DNA of 64,000 bases from Pseudomonas sp. 7P_10.2_Bac1 (GTDB lineage Bacteria; Pseudomonadota; Gammaproteobacteria; Pseudomonadales; Pseudomonadaceae). Both the position numbers and the translations under genes were made by a program. Of the stretch, positions 8,885 to 17,940 are shown in pieces (position 1 is the stretch's first letter; every line of letters starts with the position of its first letter). Below the pieces are notes generated by a model. That model saw nothing but the letters and a program-made list of their open reading frames with translations. It was not told the DNA's origin and ran no database searches. The stretch lies in the NCBI RefSeq assembly GCF_025465935.1, contig NZ_JANLNV010000012.1, forward strand, positions 1 to 64,000, given 5' to 3'.

Positions 8885-8962
8885 CTTGTGAGCACAGAGG
8901 TGCTTCAAGTGGTAAGCGGTGCTGTAGCGTCTATAAGACTAATTACCCACAGGAGGCCAGAA

Positions 8963-9901
8963 GTGCCCGAGTTACACGTCGCCGATAAATGCTGGTCAGT
9001 CGAGCAGGGCAGTAACTTGCTGGATGCCTTGAACCAGGCGGGCGTTGCTGTGCCGTACAGTTGCCGGGCGGGTAGTTGCCATGCCTGTCTGGTGCGTTGC
9101 GTGCAAGGGGAACCCCTGGACCTCAAACCACAGGCGTTGGCCCTGGCGCAGCACGAGCAAGGCTGGCGCCTGGCGTGTCAGTGCCAGGTGGTTGAAGATC
9201 TGCAGATTGAGGCCTTTGACCCTGAGCGCGACGGCCTGCCTGCCCAGGTGTCGGCACTGGACTGGCTCAGCCCTACGGTTCTGCGCCTGCGGTTGGTGAC
9301 GCAGCGCCCTTTGCGTTATCGGGCTGGCCAGCATGTGGTGCTGTGGACGCCCGGCGGTATTGCGCGGCCTTATTCGTTGGCCAGCCTGCCGGAAGAAGAC
9401 CGCTTTCTGGAGTTTCATCTTGATTGCGCGCACCCCGGTGAGTTTGCCGATGCCGCGCGGCAGTTCAAGGTCGGCGAGCTGGTGCGTTTGGGCGAATTGC
9501 GCGGCGGGGCGTTGCGCTATGACCCGGACTGGCAGGAGCAGCCTTTGTGGCTACTGGGTGCGGGCACTGGCCTGGCCCCTTTGTCGGGTGTGTTGCGCGA
9601 GGCGCTGCGTCAGGAGCATCAGGGGCCAATCCGAGTGGTGCATGTGGCTCGGGATGACAGCGAGTTTTATCTTGCCGCCGAGTTGCAGGCCTTGGCCGCC
9701 GAGCATCCCAACTTGACGGTCGAGTGGGTGTTGCGCAGCCAATTGGCGGATTATCTACCGCAACTGCGGGTGATGGCGCGTCAGACTCACGCCTTGGTCT
9801 GCGGCCACCCGGACACGGTTGAAGCGTTTGCCAAGCGTCTATTTCTGGCCGGGCTGTCGCGCAATCAATTGCTGGCCGATCGTTTTTTGACCCGCGGCTG
9901 A
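8963..9901 (+). CDS. Ferredoxin-type [2Fe-2S] / flavin reductase (FNR family)
   Basis: 312-aa electron-transfer protein. The N-terminus is a plant-type ferredoxin domain (about 1-85) with CRAGSCHACLVRC plus a distant Cys (WRLACQC) to hold a [2Fe-2S] cluster. An FAD-binding barrel follows (about 95-190, with RPYSLAS, the flavin motif) and then an NAD(P)H-binding domain (about 195-312, LWLLGAGTGLAPLSG). The layout resembles CDP-glucoseen reductase and oxygenase reductase components. No oxygenase partner is near; the fumarase-reductase-pyruvate kinase neighbourhood is conserved in Pseudomonas as I recall. GTG at 8963 is chosen because AGGAGG stands 6 bases upstream; longer frames lack a ribosome site. 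Confidence 0.88.
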   Translation: MPELHVADKCWSVEQGSNLLDALNQAGVAVPYSCRAGSCHACLVRCVQGEPLDLKPQALALAQHEQGWRLACQCQVVEDLQIEAFDPERDGLPAQVSALDWLSPTVLRLRLVTQRPLRYRAGQHVVLWTPGGIARPYSLASLPEEDRFLEFHLDCAHPGEFADAARQFKVGELVRLGELRGGALRYDPDWQEQPLWLLGAGTGLAPLSGVLREALRQEHQGPIRVVHVARDDSEFYLAAELQALAAEHPNLTVEWVLRSQLADYLPQLRVMARQTHALVCGHPDTVEAFAKRLFLAGLSRNQLLADRFLTRG

Positions 9902-9912
9902 ACTGGCAAAAC

Positions 9913-10003
9913 TGTAGTCGCTGCCCAAGCATGAGGCTGCGTAGCGGACCTGAGCGGCGATCTTTCGGCCCGCATCGCAGCCGTCGTTCCTCGGCAGCCA
10001 CTT
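9913..10003. repeat. Dispersed REP-like inverted repeat
   Basis: TGTAGTCGCTGCCC at the left and GGCAGCCACT at the right enclose GGCTGCG...CGCAGCC, so the 90 bp can fold into a long imperfect hairpin. It is the longest clear member of the GTAGTCGCTGC family in the window and lies between two convergent genes. Confidence 0.6.
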
Positions 10004-10024
10004 CAAGAGTTTCTGCAATCTTGC

Positions 10025-10059
10025 AAAAAAGCCCCGCCTGATTGCTCGGGCGGGGCTTT
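10025..10059 (-). terminator. Intrinsic terminator of pyruvate kinase
   Basis: AAAGCCCCGCC (10028-10038) pairs with GGCGGGGCTTT (10049-10059) across a short loop; on the minus strand the stem is followed by a run of T (the plus-strand A tract 10025-10030). It lies 20 bases after the pyruvate kinase stop. Confidence 0.92.
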
Positions 10060-10079
10060 GGGTGTGGGCCGATTAAGGC

Positions 10080-11531
10080 TTAAACCATTTTGTCGCCGAC
10101 ATGCAGGATCTTCATGCCGTTGGTGCCACCGATGGTGTGGTAGCTGTCGCCCTTGGTCAGGATGACCCAGTCACCGTTCTCGACGACGCCACGCTTGAGC
10201 AGCTCGTCAATGGCGGCCTGGCTGACTTGTTCTGGCGGCAGCGAAGCCGGGTCGAACGGTACGGTGTAAACGCCACGGAACATGGCTGCGCGGGCCTGGG
10301 TTTCGCGGTGCGGGGAGAACGCGTAGATCGGCACCGAAGAACGGATACGCGACATGATCAACGGTGTGTAACCGCTTTCAGTCAGGGCGATGATCGCTTT
10401 GACGCCAGGGAAGTGGTTGGCGGTGTACATGGCCGCCAAGGCAATGCTCTGGTCGCAGCTTTCGAAGGTTTTGCCGATACGGTGGCTGGAGGTTTTGCTG
10501 GTCGGGTGCTTTTCGGCACCGGCGCAAATGCGCGCCATGGCCTGCACGGCTTCCAGAGGGTAGGCACCGGCAGCACTTTCAGCCGACAGCATCACGGCAT
10601 CGGTGTAGTCGAGCACGGCGTTGGCCACGTCAGACACTTCGGCACGGGTTGGCATCGGGTTCTGGATCATCGACTCCATCATCTGGGTCGCAACGATCAC
10701 CGCTTTGTTGTGACGGCGAGCGTGCAGGATGATCTTTTTCTGGATACCGACCAGTTCTGCGTCGCCGATTTCAACGCCCAGGTCGCCACGGGCAACCATG
10801 ACCGCGTCGCTGGCTTTGATCAGTGCGTCGAGGGTTTCGTCGTCGGCCACGGCTTCGGCACGTTCAATCTTGGCGACCAACCAGGCTACACCGCCTGCTT
10901 CGTCACGCAGTTGGCGGGCGTATTCCATGTCCGCGGCGTCACGCGGGAACGACACGGCGAGGTAGTCGACTTCCATTTCGGCAGCCAGCTTGATGTCGGC
11001 CTTGTCTTTTTCAGTCAGTGCAGGTGCAGTCAGGCCGCCACCGCGACGGTTGATGCCTTTGTGGTCCGACAGTGGGCCGCCGATCAGGACGACGCAGTGC
11101 AGGGCGTCTTCAGTGGCGGTTTCAACGCGCATGACCACGCGACCATCATCGAGCAGCAGTTCGTCACCGACGCCGCAATCCTTGACCAGATCCGGGTAGT
11201 CGATGCCGACGATGTCTTGAGTGCCTTCTGTCAGCGGGTGGCTGGTGGAGAAGGTGAAACGGTCACCGATTTTCAGTTCGATGCGTTTGTTGGCGAATTT
11301 GGCGATACGGATTTTCGGGCCTTGCAGGTCACCCAGCAACGCAACGAAACGGCCGTGCTTGGCTGCGATGTCACGCACCAGCTTGGCGCGAGCCTTGTGC
11401 TCATCGGGAGTGCCATGGGAAAAGTTCAGACGGGCGACGTCCAGGCCAGCCAGGATCAGCTGTTCAAGCATCTCCGGTGAGTTGCTGGCAGGGCCAAGTG
11501 TGGCAACGATTTTAGTACGACGAACGGACAT
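10080..11531 (-). CDS. pykA: Pyruvate kinase
   Basis: 483-aa glycolytic enzyme (phosphoenolpyruvate + ADP to pyruvate + ATP). Recognised by RRTKIVATLGPAS at the N-terminus, the active-site stretch around KIERAEAV (K and E, about 220-228), MVARGDLGVE (about 246-255) and the MMESMI/PTRAEVSDVANAV block (about 285-310). The C-terminal allosteric domain runs from about 345. The start ATG at 11531 has CAGGAG upstream; an in-frame codon at 11561 gives an unlikely extension. The length fits the Pseudomonas PykA type. Monocistronic, with its own terminator. Confidence 0.95.
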   Translation of the reverse strand: MSVRRTKIVATLGPASNSPEMLEQLILAGLDVARLNFSHGTPDEHKARAKLVRDIAAKHGRFVALLGDLQGPKIRIAKFANKRIELKIGDRFTFSTSHPLTEGTQDIVGIDYPDLVKDCGVGDELLLDDGRVVMRVETATEDALHCVVLIGGPLSDHKGINRRGGGLTAPALTEKDKADIKLAAEMEVDYLAVSFPRDAADMEYARQLRDEAGGVAWLVAKIERAEAVADDETLDALIKASDAVMVARGDLGVEIGDAELVGIQKKIILHARRHNKAVIVATQMMESMIQNPMPTRAEVSDVANAVLDYTDAVMLSAESAAGAYPLEAVQAMARICAGAEKHPTSKTSSHRIGKTFESCDQSIALAAMYTANHFPGVKAIIALTESGYTPLIMSRIRSSVPIYAFSPHRETQARAAMFRGVYTVPFDPASLPPEQVSQAAIDELLKRGVVENGDWVILTKGDSYHTIGGTNGMKILHVGDKMV

Positions 11532-11685
11532 GCATAGACTCCTGAGTTCAAGCGCTGCCAAAGGCTACTATGGTCTTTGGCTGTAGTCATTGTTCCTCTG
11601 CACTACTTTCGACTTAAGTTGTGGTGCACAGGATGTGAAGAATTTGCAGCAGGGGTCGATACACTGTTGAGAACAGGAGATACCC

Positions 11686-12087
11686 ATGCGCTTTTTGCTT
11701 GTTTTAGTGATGCTCGCCAGTGTCACCGGCTGTACCCGCTGGTCAATGAACCACCATTTGAACAGCGCCTACCGCGCCTACGATCGCGGCAATTGCGAGG
11801 CCGTGATGCTCGAGTTGTCTGAGGTTGACCGTGAAAGTCGCAGCCGGCCCTATATCTGGCCGCAAACGGCAATGTTGCGTGGATTGTGTCTGGAGCGTAC
11901 AAAGTTCTACCTGGATGCCGCCCAAACTTACCAATACATCATTAATGAGTTTCCGAAGAGCGAATATGCTTACCGGGCGAAGGCCCGAATCGAGACGTTG
12001 CGTATTCTTAAATTCATCCCGGGCCCAGGCACAGCTCAAGCGCTGCCGGCGACCATTCCGGCGGGTGGACGTTTTAACACGCCTTGA
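11686..12087 (+). CDS. Small TPR-like lipoprotein
   Basis: 133-aa predicted lipoprotein. The signal peptide MRFLLVLVMLASVTGC ends in a lipobox (S-V-T-G-C), with Cys16 as lipid anchor. The mature part is alpha-helical and holds two TPR-like units (about 27-60 and 70-100, with YQYIINEFPKSEYAYRAKARIE, the second like those of BamD). A short proline-rich tail follows. Outer-membrane placement is likely since residue 2 after the Cys is not Asp. Conserved beside pyruvate kinase in pseudomonads; role unknown. Start supported by AACAGGAGATACCC. Confidence 0.85.
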   Translation: MRFLLVLVMLASVTGCTRWSMNHHLNSAYRAYDRGNCEAVMLELSEVDRESRSRPYIWPQTAMLRGLCLERTKFYLDAAQTYQYIINEFPKSEYAYRAKARIETLRILKFIPGPGTAQALPATIPAGGRFNTP

Positions 12088-12275
12088 AAGGGTGTGATCA
12101 CACAGCGGTGTGATAGCAGTAGTCAGTAGTGGCTCTTTGATGTTGTTTCGTGATTGTTACTATGCTTTTCAACGGATGTGCATGAAACACAAAGTGTCTC
12201 AGTGTCCGGTTGGCAGCGCTTGAGTGCGCGATCTTCCGGGCGGTTACCCCGGGCCTTTAAAAGTGTGGATTCAAC

Positions 12276-12635
12276 ATGGTTACTGAACGCCGTATCCAGC
12301 GTCACGAATTAGCTTCTTTCTTGAAGGTATTCAATCGATTCACGGACAAGCCCATGGGGTATTTGGGCAATGTGTCGCAGGGTGGTCTGGTGTTGATCAG
12401 CCAACTGCCACTGCTGGTGGGGGCCGATTTTCAACTGCGGCTCAAGCTGCCGTGCAGCAATGGCCAGTTTCAACTGGTCGATCTTGTCGCGCGCTGCCTG
12501 TGGTGCCGTGAAGATGTAACCCCGACCTTCTATGACTCCGGTTTTATTCTCTATCAGCCGCCAGACGAGTACCTCGCTCTCATTGGCGATTTGCACCACT
12601 ACTTCAGTTTCCACCCGATGCAAGCCTCCGTTTGA
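12276..12635 (+). CDS. PilZ domain protein
   Basis: 119-aa single PilZ domain, a cyclic di-GMP receptor fold. Both ligand motifs can be seen: RRIQRHE (residues 5-11, fits RxxxR) and NVSQGG (about 32-37, fits the D/NxSxxG motif). The rest is the beta barrel. As a stand-alone domain it would act by protein contact after binding c-di-GMP. Single gene; no target is visible next door. Confidence 0.85.
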   Translation: MVTERRIQRHELASFLKVFNRFTDKPMGYLGNVSQGGLVLISQLPLLVGADFQLRLKLPCSNGQFQLVDLVARCLWCREDVTPTFYDSGFILYQPPDEYLALIGDLHHYFSFHPMQASV

Positions 12636-12737
12636 TGAGCCGGTGCAGGTGGGCAGTATTCGCCTGTGCTGGTTCGTGCTGGTCTAGCCGGGCTGTGAAC
12701 GCCTAGACTGAGCGCGAATATTGCTCAGGAACACCCC

Positions 12738-14189
12738 GTGACTTCCATTTTTTGGTACGACTACGAAACCACCGGCATCAATCCGCGCAGCGATCGTGCG
12801 GTGCAGGTTGCCGGTATCCGCACCGATTTCGACCTCAATGAGATTGACCAGCCGGTCAATCTGTATTGTCAGCCCAGCGACGATATTCTGCCGCACCCCA
12901 TTGCTTGCCTGGTGACCGGCATTACCCCGGGCATTCTTGAAGACAAGGGCTTGGGGGAAGCCGAGTTCATGACGCGCACCCATGCGCAATTGGCGCAGCC
13001 TGGCACGTGCGGCGCGGGCTACAACACCTTGCGCTTTGACGACGAAGTCACGCGATACAGTCTGTACCGAAACTTCTTCGATCCTTACGCGCGCGAATGG
13101 CAAGGCGGTAACAGTCGCTGGGACCTGATCGATGTTGTGCGTACGACTTATGCACTAAGGCCGCAAGGCATTGTTTGGCCCGAAGAGGACGGGCGAGTGA
13201 CGCTCAAGCTCGAGCGTCTGACGGCCGCCAACGGGATTGATCATGGTCAGGCGCACGATGCGTTGTCCGATGTGCGCGCAACCATCGCATTGGCGCGTTT
13301 GATTCGTGAGAAACAACCAAAACTTTATGACTGGTTATTTCAGTTGCGAACTAAACAGCGGGTGCTGGATCAAGTTCGGCTGTTGCAACCGATGCTGCAT
13401 ATTTCAGGGCGTTTCTCGGCGGCGCGGCATTATCTCGGGATCGTTTTACCCTTGGGGTGGCATCCTAAAAACCGCAATGCATTGATTGTCTACGACCTGC
13501 ACTTTGATCCACAGCCTTTATTGGACATGGATGCTGAATCGCTGCGAGCACTGCTTTATACGCGTCGTGAAGAATTGCCTGAAGGGCAGGCGCCGATTGG
13601 GCTCAAGCTGATTCACGTTAATCGTTGTCCGGTGGTGGCGCCGTTAAATGTTGTGCGGGCACAGGACCAAGAGCGTTTGCAATTGGACATGGCTGAATAT
13701 CAGGCCCGGGCCCAGGTGCTGAAGGCAGCCGAGGAAGTTTGGAAGCAAAAGTTAAATGTTATTTATGCGCACGAAGATTTCATTCCTAGCCAGGACCCTG
13801 AACAGCAACTGTATGACGGTTTTTTAGGTGACCGTGACCGGCGGCTGTGTGAGCAAGTACGCTTAAGTGACCCGGAACAGTTGGGAAAAGATGCGTGGCC
13901 TTTTGATGACGAACGGTTGCCCGAATTATTATTCCGTTACCGCGCGCGAAACTTTCCACATACCTTGAACGAGCAGGAACAGGCTCGTTGGCAAGTGTTT
14001 TGCCAGCAGCGGCTGACGGATCCGGAGCTGGGTGCGCCTTTAACCCTGAGCCAGTTCACCGAGGCCGCACAAGGCCTGGCGCGTAATGCAACGCCTGCCC
14101 AATTGAAGCTTCTGGAGCAGTGGCAGCGTTATGCCAAGAACTTGAGCGAGCGGATAGGGCTGCAAGCTCCAGCCGACACTACCGACTAA
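12738..14189 (+). CDS. sbcB: Exodeoxyribonuclease I
   Basis: 483-aa processive 3'-5' exonuclease on single-stranded DNA. The DEDDh catalytic residues are visible: D and E in WYDYETTG (about 6-13), the middle D in the SRWDLIDVVRT region, and H and D in HGQAHDALSDVR (about 174-185). The exonuclease domain fills about 1-200; an SH3-like and a helical ExoI C-terminal domain follow. The size is close to the E. coli enzyme. GTG start with CAGGA upstream. Confidence 0.96.
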   Translation: MTSIFWYDYETTGINPRSDRAVQVAGIRTDFDLNEIDQPVNLYCQPSDDILPHPIACLVTGITPGILEDKGLGEAEFMTRTHAQLAQPGTCGAGYNTLRFDDEVTRYSLYRNFFDPYAREWQGGNSRWDLIDVVRTTYALRPQGIVWPEEDGRVTLKLERLTAANGIDHGQAHDALSDVRATIALARLIREKQPKLYDWLFQLRTKQRVLDQVRLLQPMLHISGRFSAARHYLGIVLPLGWHPKNRNALIVYDLHFDPQPLLDMDAESLRALLYTRREELPEGQAPIGLKLIHVNRCPVVAPLNVVRAQDQERLQLDMAEYQARAQVLKAAEEVWKQKLNVIYAHEDFIPSQDPEQQLYDGFLGDRDRRLCEQVRLSDPEQLGKDAWPFDDERLPELLFRYRARNFPHTLNEQEQARWQVFCQQRLTDPELGAPLTLSQFTEAAQGLARNATPAQLKLLEQWQRYAKNLSERIGLQAPADTTD

Positions 14190-14202
14190 ATACACGGCAA
14201 TA

Positions 14203-14230
14203 AAAAAACGCCAGCAAGCTGGCGTTTTTT
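14203..14230. terminator. Bidirectional intrinsic terminator
   Basis: AAAAAACGCCAGC, loop AA, GCTGGCGTTTTTT: A tract, 7-bp GC stem and T tract between convergent sbcB and mvaT. Confidence 0.95.
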
Positions 14231-14267
14231 ATGGGAGTTGCTGAACACGCGAGGTGTTCGCAATCAC

Positions 14268-14645
14268 TTAGCCGAGCAAAGTTGCCCAGCCTTCAACCAC
14301 GTCGCTGCCCCACTTGGCTTTCCACTCTTTTAGAGTTTTGTGGTTGCCACCTTTGGTTTCAATCACTTCGCCGTTGTGTGGGTTTTTGTATTGTTTAACC
14401 TTGCGAGCACGTTTGGTGCCGGTGGTTTTAACAACACCGCGCGGTGCTTTGGTTGCTTTGGACTCTGGGTCCAGCAGGGCAATGATGTCGCGCAGCGACT
14501 TTTGGTATTCGCCCATCAGAGTGCGCAGTTTGCCTTCAAATTCCAGCTCGGTTTGAAGTTTGTCGTCTTCGGACAGGTTCTTCAGGCGAGCTTGCAGTTC
14601 TTTGATGGCTTCTTCTGTTGCGCGGTATTCGTTGATCAAGGACAT
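14268..14645 (-). CDS. mvaT: MvaT, H-NS-like xenogeneic silencer
   Basis: 125-aa nucleoid protein of the MvaT/MvaU group, the Pseudomonas counterpart of H-NS. An N-terminal coiled coil for oligomerization covers about 1-60 (EYRATEEAIKELQARLKNL); a linker rich in K/T/R follows; the C-terminal DNA-binding domain (about 80-125) has the RKVKQYKNPHNGE and KEWKAKWG blocks, whose AT-hook-like loop reads the minor groove of AT-rich DNA. ATG at 14645 preceded by GGTAAGCCTC. Its own upstream region is AT-rich, which fits autoregulation (inferred). Confidence 0.96.
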   Translation of the reverse strand: MSLINEYRATEEAIKELQARLKNLSEDDKLQTELEFEGKLRTLMGEYQKSLRDIIALLDPESKATKAPRGVVKTTGTKRARKVKQYKNPHNGEVIETKGGNHKTLKEWKAKWGSDVVEGWATLLG

Positions 14646-14996
14646 GAGGCTTACCTTATGCTGAAGTGATGACAGGGATACAGTGGGGGCAATAATAGTC
14701 AGACAGTTACTGCAAGTAAATATCCAATCAAGGATTAATTTAAATTTTTATTCATTAACTTTTGTCGGTGTGCAATATGAGGCCTGTTAAATAGGGTCGA
14801 TGCCTTGGCTTTATCAAAGTCATTAATAAATAGTATCAACGGATCGATAAAATCAATGCAGACCACGGCGCTGTTGGGGGCCAGCCCTTTTGCAACGCGC
14901 GCCCGTGGCGCAGGTAATAAGGCTCAACGAATACTGTAGTTTTGCTGCGCACTCGCTAGAATGGCGGCCTTAGTAAAGTTTTGGAGTTTTTCCCTC
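14646..14996. other. AT-rich divergent intergenic region, mvaT and purU
   Basis: A 351-bp gap between divergent genes. Bases 14690-14850 are clearly AT-rich (tracts such as AATTTAAATTTTTATTCATTAAC and ATTAATAAATAG) compared with the rest of the core genome. It must hold both promoters and could bind MvaT. No small gene or known RNA was recognised. Confidence 0.6.
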
Positions 14997-15845
14997 ATGC
15001 GCACTTTTCGGTTGGTGATTGCGTGCCCCGACGGCGTCGGCATTGTGGCCAAGGTCAGTAATTTCCTGGCTTCCCACAATGGCTGGATCACTGAAGCGAG
15101 CCACCATTCGGACGATCAAAGCGGTTGGTTCTTTATGCGTCACGAAATTCGTGCCGACTCTTTGCCCTTTGGACTCGAAGCTTTTCGTGAGGCCTTTGCC
15201 CCGATCGCTGAAGAGTTTTCGATGCAGTGGCGTATTACTGACACTGCGCAAAAAAAACGCGTGGTGTTGATGGCCAGCCGTGAATCTCATTGCCTGGCAG
15301 ATTTGCTGCATCGCTGGCACAGCGATGAACTGGACTGCGATATTGCCTGCGTCATTTCGAACCACAATGATTTGCGCAGCATGGTCGAGTGGCACGGTAT
15401 TCCTTTCTATCACGTGCCGGTTGATCCGAAAGACAAGCAGCCAGCGTTTGCCGAAGTGTCGCGTCTGGTCAAGCATCACGAGGCTGAAGTCGTGGTCTTG
15501 GCGCGCTACATGCAGATTCTGCCGCCGGACCTGTGCAGCGAATACGCGGGCCAGGTCATCAACATCCACCACAGCTTCTTGCCGTCCTTCGTGGGGGCCA
15601 AGCCTTACCACCAGGCATCCATGCGCGGCGTGAAGCTGATTGGCGCAACGTGCCATTACGTCACCGAAGAGCTGGACGCTGGTCCGATCATTGAGCAGGA
15701 CGTGGTGCGCGTCAGCCACAGCGACAGCATTGAAGACATGGTGCGTTTCGGCCGTGATGTCGAGAAGATGGTGCTGGCCCGTGGCCTGCGTTATCACCTC
15801 GAAGACCGTGTGTTGGTGCACGGCAACAAAACCGTCGTATTTTAA
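14997..15845 (+). CDS. purU: Formyltetrahydrofolate deformylase
   Basis: 282-aa enzyme that hydrolyses 10-formyl-THF to formate and THF, balancing one-carbon units. An N-terminal ACT domain (about 1-80, RLVIACPDGVGIVAKVSNFL) is followed by a formyltransferase-type catalytic domain with NIHHSFLPSFVGAKPY (about 196-211; conserved N, H and the later D of EELDAGPI). ATG 14997 fits the family N-terminus and has GGAG upstream; the longer frame from 14961 is rejected. Monocistronic. Confidence 0.96.
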   Translation: MRTFRLVIACPDGVGIVAKVSNFLASHNGWITEASHHSDDQSGWFFMRHEIRADSLPFGLEAFREAFAPIAEEFSMQWRITDTAQKKRVVLMASRESHCLADLLHRWHSDELDCDIACVISNHNDLRSMVEWHGIPFYHVPVDPKDKQPAFAEVSRLVKHHEAEVVVLARYMQILPPDLCSEYAGQVINIHHSFLPSFVGAKPYHQASMRGVKLIGATCHYVTEELDAGPIIEQDVVRVSHSDSIEDMVRFGRDVEKMVLARGLRYHLEDRVLVHGNKTVVF

Positions 15846-15950
15846 GCCGTAGTCGCTGCCGCAGGCTGCGATGGGTGCGGAGTAACCTGTTTTTTCTGAA
15901 AACCCCGCAATCCCATTGCAGCCCACGGCAATGATTCAGAGAGGCGCGCC

Positions 15951-16124
15951 ATGAACGATCCACTCGACAAGGCCACATCCCGCGCGCCCGCCACCTTGGG
16001 CGAAGGTTGTTTGAGTCGTTATGACCCGGACGCGCTCAGCCCAGACGACGGCACTGAGTTTCCTGACGCTGCCAGGCTTTGGGATGAGCTGCAGCAAAAC
16101 GCTGAAATCGACCCTGACCTCTAG
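15951..16124 (+). CDS. Small acidic hypothetical protein
   Basis: 57 aa, shorter than most gene finders keep. ATG at 15951 with GAGAGG upstream and a TAG stop at 16122. The product is rich in D, A and P (RYDPDALSPDDGTEF...), strongly acidic, with no membrane segment. Codon choice is GC-rich at third positions as in its neighbours, which supports translation. I believe similar small proteins stand beside purU in other pseudomonads but cannot check. Function unknown. Confidence 0.6.
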   Translation: MNDPLDKATSRAPATLGEGCLSRYDPDALSPDDGTEFPDAARLWDELQQNAEIDPDL

Positions 16125-16306
16125 CCGTTCCCGGCTGCCCCTTTGATTGTCGCGACGAACACGGTCTGGCCCTCCCGGGTCGCAGGCCGGTGCGCTGCTG
16201 TTCGCGTTTTAAAGTGGGCAGACTCGTACTAAATCGGGAATTTTCTGGTCTAGCATTAAGGAATGCATTAATCCGGGTCCGCAAATGACTAATCAAAGGT
16301 GGCAAC

Positions 16307-17785
16307 ATGCCTGACTCTTCTGCACTAGTTCTGGGGGCTGACCTCGCTGATCAGCCCATTGCCCAGTCATTGCGCCTGGCCAATCGCCATGGCTTGGTGG
16401 CGGGCGCCACGGGTACCGGCAAAACCGTCACCCTGCAACGTTTGGCTGAGCAGTTCAGTGAGGCGGGGGTGGCTGTCTTTGCTGCCGATATCAAGGGCGA
16501 CCTGTGTGGGTTGGGCGCGGCCGGAAATCCGCAAGGCAAGATTGCAGAGCGTATTGCCGGCATGCCGTGGCTGAATTATCAGCCCAAGGCTTACCCGGTC
16601 ACCCTGTGGGATATCCAGGGCAAAACAGGTCATCCGTTACGCACCACCTTGAGCGAGATGGGGCCATTGCTGCTCGGGAGCCTGCTTGAGCTGACAGACA
16701 GCCAGCAGTCCGCCTTATATGCAGCCTTTAAAGTGGCTGATCGCGAGGGGTTGTTGCTCCTTGACCTCAAGGACCTTAAAGCGTTGCTCGGGCATTTGCG
16801 AGATAACCCGCAAGTGCTGGGCGAGGACGCGGCCTTGATGACAACAGGGTCCAGCCAGGCATTGTTGCGTCGTTTGGCGACGCTTGAGCAGCAGGGTGCC
16901 GAATCGTTGTTTGGTGAGCCGGCGCTGCAACTCGAAGACCTTCTGCAGCCCGCCAGCGATGGTCGTGGGCGTATCCACCTGCTGGACGCCAGCAGACTGG
17001 TGCATGAGGCACCCAAAGTGTATGCAACTTTTCTGCTGTGGCTTTTGGCTGAGCTGTTTGAGCAATTGCCGGAGCGTGGCGATGCCGACAAGCCTTTGCT
17101 GGCGTTGTTTTTCGACGAGGCGCACTTGCTGTTTGCAGGCACGCCCAAGGCGCTGCAGGACCGCCTGGAGCAAGTGGTTCGGCTGATTCGCTCGAAAGGG
17201 GTGGGCGTGTACTTTGTCACGCAATCACCGGCGGACTTGCCTGACACGGTGCTGGCGCAATTGGGCTTGCGTATCCAGCATGGATTGCGCGCGTTCACGG
17301 CCAAAGAGCAAAAGTCGCTGAGGGCTGTGGCCGACGGTTTTCGCCCAAACCCGGCATTTAGTGCGTTGGCGGTGCTGACCGAGTTGGGGACGGGCGAGGC
17401 CTTGGTGGGCATGCTTGAGGAAAAGGGCACTCCAGCGATGGTTCAGCGTGTGTTGATTGCGCCACCGCAGTCGCGCATTGGACCGCTGAGCGAGGCTGAG
17501 CGGGCGGCCTTGATTGCCAGTTCGCCGTTGCAGGGGCGTTACGACAAGCCGATAGACCGTGAGTCGGCTTACGAGGTGCTGCAGGCTCGCAAGGGCCAGG
17601 CGCCAGAAGGGCAGGCGTCGGCGGCGCCCCATGAACCGAGCTTGCTGGATCAGGCGGGGGAGTTTTTGGGGACAAGTACGGGCAAAGCCCTGCAATCCAT
17701 GGCACGCCAGGCCGCGAGCCAGATGGGCCGTCAATTGGTACGCGGGTTATTGGGGTCGTTGTTGGGTAACGGCAAGCGTAAATGA
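16307..17785 (+). CDS. yjgR: HerA-like ATPase, DUF853 family
   Basis: 492-aa FtsK/HerA-type P-loop ATPase of the YjgR kind. Walker A is GATGTGKT (about 33-40), Walker B LALFFDEAHLLF (about 265-276), and an arginine-rich sensor region follows (LIRSKGVGVYFVTQSPADLP). The C-terminal 90 residues are a basic, low-complexity tail ending GNGKRK. Unlike archaeal HerA there is no NurA nuclease beside it. Its cellular task is not known. AAAGGTGG precedes the ATG. Confidence 0.9.
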   Translation: MPDSSALVLGADLADQPIAQSLRLANRHGLVAGATGTGKTVTLQRLAEQFSEAGVAVFAADIKGDLCGLGAAGNPQGKIAERIAGMPWLNYQPKAYPVTLWDIQGKTGHPLRTTLSEMGPLLLGSLLELTDSQQSALYAAFKVADREGLLLLDLKDLKALLGHLRDNPQVLGEDAALMTTGSSQALLRRLATLEQQGAESLFGEPALQLEDLLQPASDGRGRIHLLDASRLVHEAPKVYATFLLWLLAELFEQLPERGDADKPLLALFFDEAHLLFAGTPKALQDRLEQVVRLIRSKGVGVYFVTQSPADLPDTVLAQLGLRIQHGLRAFTAKEQKSLRAVADGFRPNPAFSALAVLTELGTGEALVGMLEEKGTPAMVQRVLIAPPQSRIGPLSEAERAALIASSPLQGRYDKPIDRESAYEVLQARKGQAPEGQASAAPHEPSLLDQAGEFLGTSTGKALQSMARQAASQMGRQLVRGLLGSLLGNGKRK

Positions 17786-17817
17786 AGGGGGGGCATGCAA
17801 CAGAAGCCGGTTTTTTG

Positions 17818-17935
17818 TGTAGAAGCTGGCGCAGGCTACGATTTTTTGGCTTGTCGTATCGATAGAGTGTGCAGCTTTACGGCTGCTCCGCAGTCGCAGG
17901 TAGCCTCGCAAAGCTTACCAACGGCTACAGGTGTA
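17818..17935. repeat. Repeat-derived spacer between convergent genes
   Basis: GTAGAAGCTGGCGCAGGCTACGATTT at the left and a mirror part with CAGTCGCAGGTAGCC...GGCTACAGGTG at the right give imperfect inverted repeats of the GTAG(T)CGCTGC family. It fills the gap between the HerA-like gene and dciA, where a synteny break is suspected. Confidence 0.45.
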
Positions 17936-17940
17936 TGGAG

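Noticed and set aside
4704..17785. SIR2-like gene and HerA-like ATPase as a SIR2-HerA defence pair
   Set aside because: They are about 10.5 kb apart, on opposite strands, with core genes between, and the ATPase is the housekeeping YjgR type.
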